This document shows positions 1 to 11,831 of a DNA stretch of 64,000 bases, piece after piece. The position numbers and the translations under genes are program-made. Position 1 is the stretch's first letter. Each line of letters begins with the position of its first letter. Source of the stretch: Brachionus rotundiformis (taxonomy: Eukaryota; Rotifera; Eurotatoria; Ploima; Brachionidae); the NCBI GenBank assembly GCA_016802295.1, contig JAESIW010000020.1, positions 976,031-1,040,030 on the forward strand, in the 5' to 3' direction. The notes under the pieces were generated by a model. The model made no database searches, had not been told where the DNA came from, and worked only from the letters and a program-made list of their open reading frames with translations.

Positions 1-719
1 TTTTTTATGTAGATTTTAAATTAGTTTTGTTGGCAACGATTTAAATTTGAATTTAAAATTTTAATTAAAGTTAATAAAATTTTGTCACTTGTGTTTTGAT
101 ATAAACTTTTTTTAAGTACCATTAAAAAAGTAACTAAAAAATAAAAGACGATCTTTTATTATAAAAAATACTATTAAATAATACTTCATCCTACTCAAAT
201 GGTCAAAAAGAAAGGATAATAATGGTTTAATAGTTTTAGTACAATAAATCTCTTTAAATTTTTTTAGCCTAACTATGTATGACATTAATATTATAGATAA
301 TTGGTTTAAACAATTTTTATGTCAGAAAAAAGATGGTCTTAATTTATTTAGCTTGATTAATCTCTCATTCTTTCGAAAGAGAATTTCAAAGCATTTACTC
401 TATATATAATTTTTGGCTCTCGTTAGGTAATTGAAAATTATATGATCTGGCTAAATTATTGACCTAAAAACACAATGAGAATCTTATGTTCTTATGTTTT
501 TTTTTTGTTAAACTAAATTATTAATTGAACAAATGATGAACAAATCATCATGAAAATAAATACCATAAAACATTTTTAAATTTACTCTTTTTTTCGAAAA
601 TATATCTTTAAATATTTGTTAAATATCATAAATTATTAAAAAAAATCTTAAAAATTGAAAGATAATCAATTCTTTTAATTAATTTAAAATGTATATAAAA
701 TTTACCAAGCAAGCTTTTT
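1..719. other. AT-rich non-coding DNA
   Basis: No open frame, RNA gene or repeat could be supported here. It is homopolymer-rich A/T sequence downstream (on the minus strand) of the terminal exon at 720-919. Confidence 0.6.
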
Positions 720-919
720 CTAAATATACTTCGAATAAACTTTTTTACCAATCAAAGGAGCAAAATTGCTAAAATTCTCGACCCATCCGGAGAACTTGCC
801 CAGTTTAGAATAAAATTCAGATACTGGACAACCGAGACTTTTGAGACTCCCAATTGCACATATGTAAGATCTTGAATATTCAGCAGCTGTCTGGCCAAGC
901 TTGAGTGGATCAATTTTTA
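720..919 (-). CDS. Orphan terminal exon of an unrecognised gene
   Basis: On the minus strand an open frame of about 65 codons follows a good acceptor (CATCTTTTAG, AG at 921-920) and ends at TAG 722-720. It has no ATG. Its base composition is clearly richer in G+C than the flanks, as in the real exons of this window, and the peptide is well mixed (it includes LKLGQTAAEYSRSYICAIGS and GWVENFSNFAPLIGKKVY). No donor-ending partner exon was found between it and ACTL6A, so the rest of the gene is missing, very distant, or this is a broken duplicate. I do not recognise the family; a transposase C-terminus or a host gene are both possible. Confidence 0.4.
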
Positions 920-935
920 CTAAAAGATGGCTTTT

Positions 936-1379
936 TTAAATTTTTACGTTGAAATCACTAGATGTTTATTTTCTAAATTCACATATATAGACAAAATTTA
1001 AATAAAAAATTTTGAAAAGTACAAGAATAAAATTTTTATTTCAGGTTTTATTTTTTAAGCATTTTATTAGATAATGTGTGGCTAAACGAAGAGAGGAGGG
1101 TTTTCCTTCAATTCTCTTCGCTCCAAACAGGAACCCCAAATCGTTGTACCGTGCTTTTAAAAAAAGACCAAAAATACGAAAGGTCCGGGATATTGAAAAT
1201 TTAAAAATAAGCAAAAATAAAAAGATATATTCAAATAATTATTAAATAAAAAATTGATCTAACAAAATATCTTTTTTTTTTTAATTTCTAAATTTATTAT
1301 ATTCCAGATTTAAGGTCGTCCGTAATTTTTTGGCCATATAGTCAATTTTGATGACTTTTATTTTGAAATTTACTTTACG
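936..1379. other. Gene-free stretch with a GC-richer patch
   Basis: Mostly AT-rich. The patch at about 1081-1160 is GC-richer and reads open for roughly 38 codons on the minus strand, without a start or clear splice signals. It may be the edge of a repeat; nothing more can be supported. Confidence 0.35.
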
Positions 1380-1786
1380 ACTTTGTACAATTTTGGCAAG
1401 AAGCATATTGACGCTCTCCAAAAAGTCTAGAGCCGCAAAACTGGTCACTTGTATCAAAAATTGAAGCTATGAAGATCGACCTGTAGTTGTGTGCCTACCA
1501 ACGCTACATGATTCTTTTCTTCTAATTCCACAAAGGAATTAATTAAACCTTGACTAATCAAGTTGGTTAGTTAGACAATACCATGCGCCATGTAACTAAT
1601 TGTTCTTTTCTGAATCTGCCCAGGGAATTAAAGATAACCTTAGAATATCAAGTCTCAACCAACAGCTTACAAAGGACCAACTTATTCACTAATAGAGAAG
1701 TCAGTGAATGGAATCATTTTTTTTCCAGAATTAATAGAAGTTTTATCAGCCAAGATAATTTCAAGGCAAGTTTTGAGAAGTCCTAA
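1380..1786 (+). pseudogene. Frameshifted 3' remnant of a non-LTR retrotransposon
   Basis: Two pieces in different frames resemble the C-terminal tail of CR1/jockey-type reverse transcriptase ORFs. Around 1400-1500 a reading resembles the 'LQKVQSRATKLV ... SYEDRP' segment. At 1583-1786 a reading contains TNLFTNREVSEWNHFFSRIN, matching the usual 'FF(S/T)NRVV..WN.LP' block near the end of such ORFs. Frames shift and stops intervene, so it is dead. The same two blocks recur in the better copies at 11832-12353 and 51050-52275. Confidence 0.6.
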
Positions 1787-1968
1787 TCGTCGACTACGCA
1801 GTGAAAGAATTAGCATTTAGTGTTTTTAGTTATTTGTCTTTATTTTGTTTAATAATAATTATAAATATCTATTTCAATTATGTAATAATATAGGGATACA
1901 ATTTTAATAGTAGCCAAAATTTTATTTACACAATCTAAAATCTTTTAAAATTTAATAAACAAAAAAAT

Positions 1969-3540
1969 TTAAACACATTTTTTTTCTACAATAATCCGAC
2001 CAGTTTCTTCATATTCTTGTTTAGATATCCACATTTGGTGAAAAGTTCCCAACGAGCCTAGAATAGAGCCGCCAATCCATGAGCTGAATCGTCTTTCTGC
2101 TGCACTCGGAGGCGCTGATATTTTTGTCTTGTAATTCATTCGATTAAACTCATAGTTAAGACGATCGATAAAGCCTATTAGCAACGAATTCCCCCCAACA
2201 ACCATTATATTTGAGAAAAAACTCTATTTTTTTAAAACTATTTTATCTATTTGTAGTTAGAAAATCTTAAAAATTACCGATCTTAATTCAGCATCACACA
2301 TGTTTATACTACTAGTGACCAGATGCACCACATCAAGCATTGAATTTGGATGAATTCCCTTCAAAAACGATGGATTGAACAACGCTTCTGTAATTTTAAA
2401 TCTCTGCTCGCCAAAATCGGTGTTGAAACCATTTGGAAATTCATAGCCAATTCTTGGCAAAACACTTATCTCATGTTCGTTATACGTAGAGTCAGAAACT
2501 TGGAGCACATGAGTAACAAAGTCTAAAAGCAATTCTTTTGTCATAAATTTTTTATATGAATCTGTAATTCCGGTTAGGTCTTTGCGTATAAAGCGAGCAG
2601 GTTCATTTTGTTTGACACTTTCCTAAGTAAAAATAAATTAATTCTATAATAAAAAAATTAATTAATTAATTTTACTTTTGATTTGACTTGATAGTATGGC
2701 ACCAATTCTATATTAAGCTCATCCATGAGTTGCCTGCACTGAGATAAGACAAATTCACCTCCCAAAGGAGTCTGAGCAACTGCTTTATTTAGAATGTAGC
2801 CATCGTGAATTGGCACAGCTGTTGTATGAACAGCACCACAGTCTAAAACAAGACCACTTGTTCTACTGCTGGCAAAGCTTGAAAAAACGAGTTTAAATTT
2901 CTGTAAAATTTGGAAAAAATTCCCAATTACCATGACAATACAGCGTTTTTTGCCATAAAGAATCCCGGTGCTTGGTACTTCTCAAAAATTATTTCACATA
3001 ATTTTTCTCTTTTTTGTTTAGTATTTGTCTAGTAAAATTAAATTAAAACAACTATCTATTTTCTAATTAATCTGAATTTTTACCACTGGTTCAGTAAAGA
3101 GGATTGGATGATTGGATGGATCACAGTGCAAATGTTTACCAAAAGTATAGTCGAGAACTTTTTCGAACATGTCCCAGTCGTCGATTAGACCATCTTTAAC
3201 AAAAGAGTTGACATTCATCTCTGGTTTTGGTGCGCGAATACTCATTGTATCCAGAAAATATTTCTTTTCTCTTTTAGATTCTGAGGATTTGATGATTTCG
3301 CCATTGGTAGTCCCATTAGTAGATGTATCCATGCTCTCTGTTTTGTCAGTATATTCTTCTATAACACCGTAATATGACGGAAAGTCGGCTTTGGGCATGT
3401 CTTCACCAGCATAACCAGCCCGCGTTGAGTAGCTTCCAACATCAAGAACAAGTGCACCAACCTCGTCTATCAAACAATATCTAAGACAGTTTAATTAAGC
3501 CTAATTAGATTATACCTCCTCCTATGATTCCACCGCTCAT
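1969..3540 (-). CDS. ACTL6A: Actin-like protein 6A (BAF53/Arp4)
   Basis: A nuclear actin-related protein, a core subunit of SWI/SNF (BAF), INO80 and NuA4/TIP60 chromatin complexes. I read six exons: 3540-3516, 3466-3084, 3028-2931, 2877-2676, 2622-2278 and 2223-1969, all with GT-AG introns of 48-55 bp. Together they give 435 aa; vertebrate ACTL6A is about 429. The start MSGGIIGGDEVGALVLDVGS follows the family N-terminus. Also seen are the actin-fold segments YAGEDMPKADFPS, SGLVLDCGAVHTTAVPVHDG-type (here with AVPIHDGY), LQVSDSTYNEHE, YEFPNGFNTDFGEQRFKI and ERRFSSWIGGSILGSLGTF, ending in the conserved WISKQEYEETGR region. An acidic or polar insert (about residues 40-70) is typical of Arp4 rather than actin. 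The gene looks intact and stands divergent to the gene at 6005. Confidence 0.95.
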
Positions 3541-6004
3541 TTTATCTTAAATTTCTATTTAGATTTTATTTTTTCTTTACTAATTTTTAAAATTAAATCA
3601 TCGACCAAACACAGGATTTTAACATTTTTGATTGTCAGATGTTTCTTCACATTTTTTTAAAAAATTCGAAACCAGAGCCAATTTTTTTAGTTAAAATTTG
3701 AAAATAAATGATAATAATTAATTCCAATGATGGAACATGTTTTGGAAAAATAAATTCAGCATCATTCTGATTCACCTCAAAAGCAATTAAACAAATCCCT
3801 AGCAAAATTTTTAAAATTATATCTAAGATAACAAAAACACAATTCGTATAAATTTATTTAAATAATGAAAATCATTTAAAAATAAAAAAAACTCAATTTA
3901 GTTGTTAAAAATTAAAAATAAAATAATTATACTAAATATGATCAATTATTTATCAAGCAAATAACAAAATATAAAAATATTAGGAATTTTATTTTCAAAT
4001 TTTCTAAAAACAATATTAAATTTTAACAATAAATCAAAACCTCATTTTGAATAAAAGTAGTTTAAGTTGTGTATAAAATATACACTATTTTTGAGCAGAA
4101 TTTATTATTTTTATTTGATTAAATTAGAATTTTAGATAATTAGATTAGATGTCTAGATTTTTAGAAATATAATTATTTAGGGAAAAAATTTAACTTTAAA
4201 ATGTGAAAGATTATGGTAAACAATTTTCAATAAAAAAATTTAAATGACTTAAAACAATCAAAATTAAATATTTTTGTCATAAGTTATTTAATAATGCCAA
4301 CAATGACACATTCTAAATTTTGTTTTTTGTTTTTGTTTCAAAAATTATCTTTGTTTAAATTTTTCTTTTCATTGTAAAAGACGTTTTTTAATTTTAATTT
4401 AGATATTTTTGATGTATTGATATTATCGAGTTGGCATAAAAATAATTTAATCGTATTAATAATTAAAATTTACAAATTGTATTCTCTTTTCTTTAAGTAT
4501 ACCTGCTGTCATGACTCAAAATTAATTCAATTTAAAATTTAAAAACTCAATGTCGGTAACAAATGTCTTGTTTAAAACCTGCTATCTATCTTTTTGAATA
4601 TATTTTTTTAATACTTATTTTTTGTTCGTTTAAATTATTTAATTTTTAATCATATTTTGATTTGAGAATAACCACATCTATCATCTGGCTATTGGCTGTC
4701 CTTAAAGATATGTTATTCATTACAAATATTACTTTATTTTACCTTGTATCTAACCTAAAGTCAAAATAATTAATAACTATTGTTTGAGTTAAAGTTAGTT
4801 TTTACGAAATTTGTTTGCTTCCTCCCAATCTTTTACCAATTCTAGTAAAGCTTAGGTATTTTTATTCGTATCGGGGCAGCATCGCTTTTTCAAAATATCA
4901 TAAATCTCTAATTTCGGGACATAATAGCTTTATGTCAAAAGAAGGAAAATAGAATGATATATAAGGTATTATATAATTTAGGCAAGATTTTAGATGCTAA
5001 ACCATTCAGTAGAGAGAACTTATTAAAGTTCAAGTAAATTAAAAATTTTGCTATTTTAATTAACTTATAAGCAATTATTTATTTTTTAAGATTTTTGGGT
5101 AAAATTTTTAGTCACACAGTTTTAATTAGCAAAGAATAGAAAAAAAAGCTTGATATTTTAGTTTTGTTTTAATATTTTTTTCAATAAAATGATAAACTTT
5201 CTGGCATATTTTTTTGTTCCCACTGTATTTTATCGCATTTCAACCAGGTTAATAAAAATTAAAATAAATAACTTTCTTTCAATTTATTTCTCTACCAGGA
5301 GACAATTTTAAAGAGTTGCGTAATTGCGTCAAAATCTTACTGAGATTCAATAAATCCAGTTTTTTAATTAAAAAAATAATCCAACATTTTTTATCTTGTC
5401 TTAAGAAGTTACTGATTAATGGCGTATACTAAATTAAGCCACTAATAATGAAAAAAAAATATACAACCTAAAAGGCCAAGATTTATTTAAAATTTTTAAT
5501 TAGAATTGGCAATTTTTTTTTGCCATAAATCTTTTCGGCAATAAAAAATTCAATCTATTCGAGTGTTTATACATATCTCGTATAAACAAGTTAAAATTGC
5601 TTTAGATCGTGATAAGATAAAACTAGTTGTTCAAAAAGCATTCTATTTGTTTTTAAAAATATCTTAGAAATAAAATTATCAGAATTAAATTATTCGTCAG
5701 GGTAAAGTAAACCTACTAATCTTAATAGATAATTAAAAATCGATCAAAATAGCCAATTTTCAATAAAATTAAGTTTTTTTTATATTTTTCATCTGATGCA
5801 TTTAACTTTTGAAATAGTTCGTATGAAAAAAAAAAGAATTCAATTAATGTTGAATCATCCAAAGAAACAAAGCAAGCAATTTAAATTTGGAAATTGCTTT
5901 CCAAACTTGTTTTTTATTATTTTCTCATTTGGAAGAGTTGTTTAAAAAATTTAATAATCTTTTTTTATTTTTCGTTTAGTTTATGTTTTTTACAGATTCT
6001 GAAA
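3541..6004. other. AT-rich intergenic region between divergent genes
   Basis: A 2.4 kb gap separates ACTL6A (-) from the small gene at 6005 (+). No coding segment or recognisable repeat was found. The right edge holds a likely 5' UTR intron acceptor (TTTTTTACAG, ending at 5995) just upstream of the next start codon. Confidence 0.5.
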
Positions 6005-6511
6005 ATGTTCAGGTATGGTTTTGGTCGAATTACCTGTGGTTGTTGTTCAGCATCAATAGCTGTCAAAGTGGATAGGTTGGAAAATGACAACAACGAGCAT
6101 AGTTGTACTCAAATAGATGAATGTGACCATTTTAAATTTCAAATCGAGCTTAAATTGTCCAAGCCAGATGAGGATGAGCAGCGTTTGGGAAAACGAGAAT
6201 CGTTAGAGATAAATTTAAAGTCTATCTGCAAACGATGTGGTGATGATTTTGACTGTTTCACGTCTTGTACAGATCGTAGTTCAAGATCAGGAATTAAAGT
6301 GGTATCTGGTCACGGTGTTTCATGTTTTTTTGCTTACGAATACACGTCAGATGAGCACTCGGACTTTATAAAGCGACCGGTACGAGGCAAACCTAATGCG
6401 CCATTGCCCAAAATTCCCAAACCGGTTCCATACAAACTTAGCCAAATAAGATTTTTGGATTTTTATTCAAGAGGACCTTCTCCCAATTACATCTTAAAAC
6501 AGAGAGTTTAA
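6005..6511 (+). CDS. Small Cys-rich protein of unknown function
   Basis: A 168-aa frame starting at MFRYGFGRITCGCCSAS. I chose this ATG because a splice-acceptor-like TTTTTTACAG lies just upstream and the longer frame would add low-complexity Phe/Leu codons. The protein has a CGCC pair near the start, scattered Cys (CTQIDECDH, CKRCGDDFDCFTSC) that could bind metal or form disulfides, and a basic Pro-rich tail (GKPNAPLPKIPKPVPYK). There is no signal peptide on the chosen start and no membrane segment. I do not recognise a family. The mixed composition and G+C above the flanks favour a real gene. Confidence 0.55.
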   Translation: MFRYGFGRITCGCCSASIAVKVDRLENDNNEHSCTQIDECDHFKFQIELKLSKPDEDEQRLGKRESLEINLKSICKRCGDDFDCFTSCTDRSSRSGIKVVSGHGVSCFFAYEYTSDEHSDFIKRPVRGKPNAPLPKIPKPVPYKLSQIRFLDFYSRGPSPNYILKQRV

Positions 6512-7599
6512 TTTCTAATTTTAATTTTAAATTTGTGTATATATTTTATTTATTTATTTATTTATTGATTCAAGAAAGCTTTTAAGTTAATTTAGTTAAA
6601 ATAATGAATTTATTTTATAATTAATAGTTACATTTTCCATTAAAGCTTCTTGTTATAGAGAGCAATTTTTTTTATTAAAAATTGTAAATTTTTTTAATTT
6701 AATAAACAAAAATTTATATAAAACAAAAGATTCTTATCTATTAAGTTAATTAGAATGTGTAGATATGTAGCTAAAATTTGTACAGCAATTAAATCTTAAA
6801 TTTTATATAAATCTCTTGAAATTTATCTAATCTTAAAACTAATTGTAAGTCAAGTCAATAAAGCCCGTTACGATGCCAATGATTATTCATAATCAAAAAG
6901 CTTTTAATTTTTCCCTTTTAATTTGATTACTAATCAAATCAAATCAATAAATTCAATTTATTGAACTACAAAAACTGATCAAGAAACTACTTTGGTATTT
7001 AGTAAAATAAAAAAAAATGATTTTAATTCTATAGACCGAAAAAACTCTATATGGTAGTAATAATTTATGTGAAAATAATTTTCACAATCAATCCTCTCAA
7101 TAAACAATTTCTCTAGGTTTAATTTATTAAATATTTTAATAAAATTATATTCTTTCTTAATTAATAAAGTTTATTTTAATTTATTTGCTTGTATTATTAG
7201 CTAACCTAATTAAAAAGGATAAAAAAGTGCTTTTAATTATGGATACTTGTTTTTGATATTTTTTTATTAACGACTTATTTGTATTAAATAGTTTTATGTA
7301 TAAATTATAAAGCGACTTTTGGAAATGGTGGTGAAATTGGTGACCTCATTTAATTTAAACCAACGCATCATTAAACTAAATTTGGAACTAAATTAAGTTA
7401 TTTAAACAATAAAAACGATTAAATTAGACAATTTAATTTATTTCAAATAATACAATTTTATTTTTAATAACTTATTTATCAAAATATAATGCTTGATTGG
7501 TATTTTTAAATACAAACATAACTATTATTTGACTAAAAAATTTGATTAACAATTACAGTCAATTTTGAAAATAGCTTGTAAAAAATAAAATTTCATGTT
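6512..7599. other. AT-rich intergenic DNA with a TTTA microsatellite
   Basis: No gene was seen. A (TTTA)n run lies at about 6545-6567. The rest is A/T homopolymer-rich sequence. Confidence 0.5.
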
Positions 7600-8085
7600 T
7601 ATTTATAAAATAGTCCAATTATCTAGGGAACATAGAACTAATTTTGGTAAAAATAGATAAATTTTCTTTTATTCAAAACAATTAAAAACATAATTAAAAA
7701 AAAATTATTTTTGTTAATTTTGTGACAGAATTCAAGCGTTCGATCTGTAAGGTATGTTCACTTTGTTAGATCGACACACATCTGCTTGTATTGGAGTCAT
7801 TCTGGCATAAAGTCCGTCAGAGTCAACCTTTGAACAAAAATTAAATTACCAAAATTTAACAACAAAAATAAACTCTTTTACCAAAAAAGCTTCAAAAAGT
7901 TGATCGCCCATGGCTGCAAAAAGTTTAAAAGGCTTTTTGACTTGTATTTTAGAATATACCTGAACTACCCTAAGAGTTTGGGCGGACAATTCTTGTAGGA
8001 GAGTGTACAAGCATCCCACCTCAAGAAATTCAGACAATAATTTATTTAATTACAATTAGAAAAAGAAAAATGCCTATTTTTTATT
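7600..8085 (-). pseudogene. Collapsed partial copy of the ARMH1 gene
   Basis: This block repeats three separated parts of the ARMH1 locus at 13153-14612, in the same orientation. The 3' flank, last exon and end of exon 5 (source 13021-13334) are joined at about 7910 to the intron 2/exon 2 boundary (source about 13881-13963). That is joined at about 7995 to the start of exon 2 (source about 14239-14330). Intron sequence is kept, so it is a DNA-level copy with two internal deletions and not a processed pseudogene. The remaining 63-codon frame mixes exon and intron and should encode nothing useful. Sequence divergence from the source is low, so the event looks fairly recent. Confidence 0.85.
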
Positions 8086-9225
8086 TATCTATTAAATATA
8101 TAGAAGGAAATTTCAATTAATAAAAACAATTAAAAATTGTATTACTAAGTTAATATTTGGTAAACAAAATTTTTAAAACCTTATAAATATATTTTGATCG
8201 ATACTTTATGTCAATACAATCACAACTGTGTGTCGAATCACTTTGAATATCTGATATCATTTAGTATCCATATTTCGGAGGTTGTAAACTTAAATTTGAT
8301 GGTAAGGCTAATTGAAGTTTGAAGATGGACTTCATAATCCGTATTTTTAATCCCAGTTAAATAAAATTATCAATTTAAAATTTTGAAATATCTTTGGCCA
8401 GATTTCTGTAACACTCATCAATCCGAAGGAACTGCTGAATTCCTTAACTTAATTAACTTAACTTTTAGCTCATGTCTACTTAATTTGTTATGATTTATTA
8501 AAACTACCATTAGAAGCTTATGATCAAACAGCAGAGTCACATTTTTTTGATGAAAAAACCATTTCAAACCATTGAGTAACAATTTTTGCAGTTTTGAAGG
8601 CACCAAAAAATGCTGAACATTTAAATATGCTTCTGTAATTAAGTTTAAAAATTAGTTTTGATCTCATTTTTATATTTATTATTGAGTATATTTAGTTGAC
8701 CTTTAAAACAGGTATTATTTTTGGAAATCTTTTTTATTCAAGTGTTCTCTTACAAAAACTTGTCATCGTAAGCAAGTTTTCAAGGTAACTTTTTCACACC
8801 AAGTAGTACTTCTTGACCAAAGTAGATCTTTGTACTGGGATCTTATTGGCAAGATTTTAGGTTCAAATAAATTTTTATCATTAGCAAAGATTTAATAAAA
8901 ATTATTGCGGCAAATCTAATCTCATCAATAAGAATCAAATCAAATGACATTTGAAAGCAAGATTTTAAATAATTATTGGAAATATTTCAATTTGGATAAA
9001 ATTTTTGTTTATAAGATAAATAAATTTCTATTTTCTGCATGTTGATCATATTTTAAAATTGATGTCTTAAATTATTATTTGTTTAACTGGTTTAGTCAAT
9101 TTAAATATAAATATTTTAGTAATTTTAAAATCTTAGAGAAAAATAATACAAAAATTTTTTTTAATTATAAATTTTTTTCTTATTTAAATGAAAAAATATT
9201 TATCATTTTTATTATTTTATTTCAG
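8086..9225. other. Intergenic region upstream of the 7TM gene
   Basis: AT-rich. A minus-strand frame at about 8606-8418 is faintly like a retroelement RNase H segment (FDHKLLMVVLINHNKLSR) but is too weak to call. The right end has a TTTATTTCAG acceptor directly before the start codon at 9226, so a 5' UTR intron is likely here. Confidence 0.4.
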
Positions 9226-11643
9226 ATGTTTTATTTTAAAATATTGTTTTTAATTTTAGTATTAAAAATTGGTGAACACAAATGTTCAACATTGGTCAAC
9301 ATAAGTCTCAAGTCACCAATATCCTATGAAAAATGTCTTTACATCAAGTACCACTATTTTAAGCAAGTTGTTAAGCTGTCTCCGATTTCAAGCCATAAAC
9401 CTTTCAGCTTAAAGATAAGAATTGAAAATTTCTGGTCATTTGATCAAATTAAATTTCAGTGTTTTGATAGTTCAAGTATTTCGTTTACTTTTTGTTTTGT
9501 TCCACGAAAAAAACTTGTTTTGGACTCTTCATTAGAATTTAAATTCAATGAACCTCATAAGCTAAAGAATGGAAAAATGCCTATTTATATTTATTTTTAT
9601 AATTTAAAAGGTTTTGGTCAAACAGACCAAAGTTTTAGCAATATATTGAACTTTTATGACCAAGTTAGATTATTTATCTTCTATTCTAATTTCAAAATTT
9701 ATTCAAAAGGTTCCAAACTAGAAAATTGTTCGAGTATAGGAAAATTTAATTCTAATTATTTCACGAATATTTCACAACTTTATTTCACATTTTCAACCAG
9801 ATACAATTTAAAAACTTGTGCACAAACGTTTAGAAATGTAATATTGGATAAGTTGGTATTTAATGGAATTAGTGATTCCTTTTTGAAAAAAAATATGCTT
9901 GGATTTAGCGAAGTCAATGAAACAATATCAAATCAAATTGATTACATGGAAATAGATTGTTTTAAATCTAAGATTGGTATCTCTTTATTGAATCCAAATA
10001 TGCTAGCCAATCTTAAAGTAATTCAGATATCTGGTTCTGTTGACTCAATTAGCGAAGATGGTTTTAAAAATTTGACTAGTCTAAATCTTATAAAACTTAA
10101 AATAGATAACTTTCGATTCTTTATTTCTAAAGGTGTCAAATGGTTCTCAAATATCCCACCAAATGTTCATATAAATCTAATAATTGACAGTAGTGAACAT
10201 TTCGAATTCCAAGACCAAGATATTTGTTTGTTTGAAAATTTTATTGCCAAAAGAGAAAATTTAGTTTTCGTTTCAGATGTTGTTTACAATTGTTCATGTA
10301 CTCTTATGTGGATCTATGGCAATCTTAAGGATAATATAACACTGCTGGACATAATTTTCGAAAATGGTCCTAATTTAGCAAGCAATATAAACAGTTATAT
10401 TAAAATTTGTATAGATGTAGAGGAAAATTTTTACCAAAAATGTGACTTTAAAAGAAAATTTGATCAATGTAAATCTAATCAAATAAAATCGATAAGGAAA
10501 ATTTTCAAAAATAATGACTTGCTTTATCTATCAGAATTTCTCAATTTTTCGTATATTATTTTTAATTCTCTATTTTCAATTTTTGGTGTTATTACAAATT
10601 CAGTCAGTGTATTAGTCTCAATTGGTTTATTGAAGTCAAAATATTTAAAGAAATCTCGTTTTCTTAATCAAATAATTTTGGTGTATTCAATGGTTAATTC
10701 TTTAATATTTCTACTTAATATTCTTCATTTAATGAACAAATGTGTTTATGTGAACGGAATTTATTGTTCAAAAATAATCCGAAATTATTATGTTCAAATG
10801 TTTCAGTTTATTTTTGGTCAATTTTTGATAAATGTTTGTAAATTCGTGTCCAATCTTTCCATAATTTTTATTTCACTTTACAGACTAGAAAACTTAATCA
10901 ATAAAAAAAAAAGAATAGAAAAACTACCTTTTAAAAAGCTAGTTTTTATTCTATTTTTATTTGGCACATTTCTATCTATTGATAAGTTGGTATCGGTTGA
11001 CATAAATCAAGACTTTTTTGTCCTCGAAGAAGAGAGCTATAAAGAATTTCCGAATTCAAATACCTTTCAATTTTTATTTAAAAGAAATGCTGCTAATATC
11101 ATTAAGTTTAAATTTAATGGAACTTTGGCACTTATTTTTTACATATTTTTCATGATTAATTTTCTTATAAATGATATCTTTTTAATTCTAGGCACAATTA
11201 TAATTGATATAGCACTCTTGCATTTTTTAAAACAAAATATTAAAAGAAAAACACATTTATTAAATCAAATGGCAGAAAATCAAGCTGAAAATAAAGATAA
11301 TAAATTAAGATGTACTGAAAAACGACAAAAAAAAATAAACATCCTAATTACGGTCAATCTTTTTATAATTATTTTGGTAAAACTGTTTCATCTAAGTTTG
11401 TCTATATATTATATTAAAATAAAATTTCAAATGAATAACAAGAAAAATATATGTGTTAACGATAGTCGAATATGTTCAAATTTTCTTCAATTTGCTGAAA
11501 TGGTATACAATTTTTCCAATGTGTATACACTGTTTTTATTGCTAAATTTGGACAAAAATTTCAATCATATATTTTATAATTCATTTAAAATATCAAAATT
11601 AATTCAATTAATTTCTTTTCGTAGAAAAATACAAAAGAAATAA
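9226..11643 (+). CDS. Orphan seven-transmembrane receptor with LRR-like ectodomain
   Basis: An intronless 805-aa frame. The ATG follows a splice-acceptor-like TTTATTTCAG and opens a signal peptide (MFYFKILFLILVLKIG). Residues of roughly 25-480 form a Cys-containing ectodomain with irregular leucine-rich stretches (for example LANLKVIQISGSVDSIS and NLTSLNLIKLKIDNF) and a NCSCTLMW Cys cluster that resembles an LRR C-terminal cap. Then come seven hydrophobic segments, from FNSLFSIFGVITNSVSVLVS through ILITVNLFIIILVKLFHLSL to MVYNFSNVYTLFLLLNL, followed by a basic tail. This fits a class-A-like GPCR with a large ectodomain. Neither DRY nor NPxxY motifs are recognisable, so G-protein coupling is uncertain. 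The many-Phe/Ile/Lys composition follows the AT bias. Confidence 0.7.
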   Translation: MFYFKILFLILVLKIGEHKCSTLVNISLKSPISYEKCLYIKYHYFKQVVKLSPISSHKPFSLKIRIENFWSFDQIKFQCFDSSSISFTFCFVPRKKLVLDSSLEFKFNEPHKLKNGKMPIYIYFYNLKGFGQTDQSFSNILNFYDQVRLFIFYSNFKIYSKGSKLENCSSIGKFNSNYFTNISQLYFTFSTRYNLKTCAQTFRNVILDKLVFNGISDSFLKKNMLGFSEVNETISNQIDYMEIDCFKSKIGISLLNPNMLANLKVIQISGSVDSISEDGFKNLTSLNLIKLKIDNFRFFISKGVKWFSNIPPNVHINLIIDSSEHFEFQDQDICLFENFIAKRENLVFVSDVVYNCSCTLMWIYGNLKDNITLLDIIFENGPNLASNINSYIKICIDVEENFYQKCDFKRKFDQCKSNQIKSIRKIFKNNDLLYLSEFLNFSYIIFNSLFSIFGVITNSVSVLVSIGLLKSKYLKKSRFLNQIILVYSMVNSLIFLLNILHLMNKCVYVNGIYCSKIIRNYYVQMFQFIFGQFLINVCKFVSNLSIIFISLYRLENLINKKKRIEKLPFKKLVFILFLFGTFLSIDKLVSVDINQDFFVLEEESYKEFPNSNTFQFLFKRNAANIIKFKFNGTLALIFYIFFMINFLINDIFLILGTIIIDIALLHFLKQNIKRKTHLLNQMAENQAENKDNKLRCTEKRQKKINILITVNLFIIILVKLFHLSLSIYYIKIKFQMNNKKNICVNDSRICSNFLQFAEMVYNFSNVYTLFLLLNLDKNFNHIFYNSFKISKLIQLISFRRKIQKK

Positions 11644-11831
11644 AGCTTAATTTATCAGTTAGTCTTTTGTAATAAAAAGAATTTTATATTTTAATTTTTA
11701 ATAGCATTAAATAAGATGAATAAAAAATACCTTAACTTCCAATTAATAGTTGAAATATTCTTTAAAGACAGGTATATAGGAATAAAACAATTTATTTAAT
11801 ATAATAATAATAAACAATTTTATTCAACAAT

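Noticed and set aside
8418..8606. Possible retroelement RNase H segment on the minus strand
   Set aside because: Only a few residues (FDHKLLMVVL, KLSR) resemble the motif; there is no flanking reverse transcriptase or integrase.
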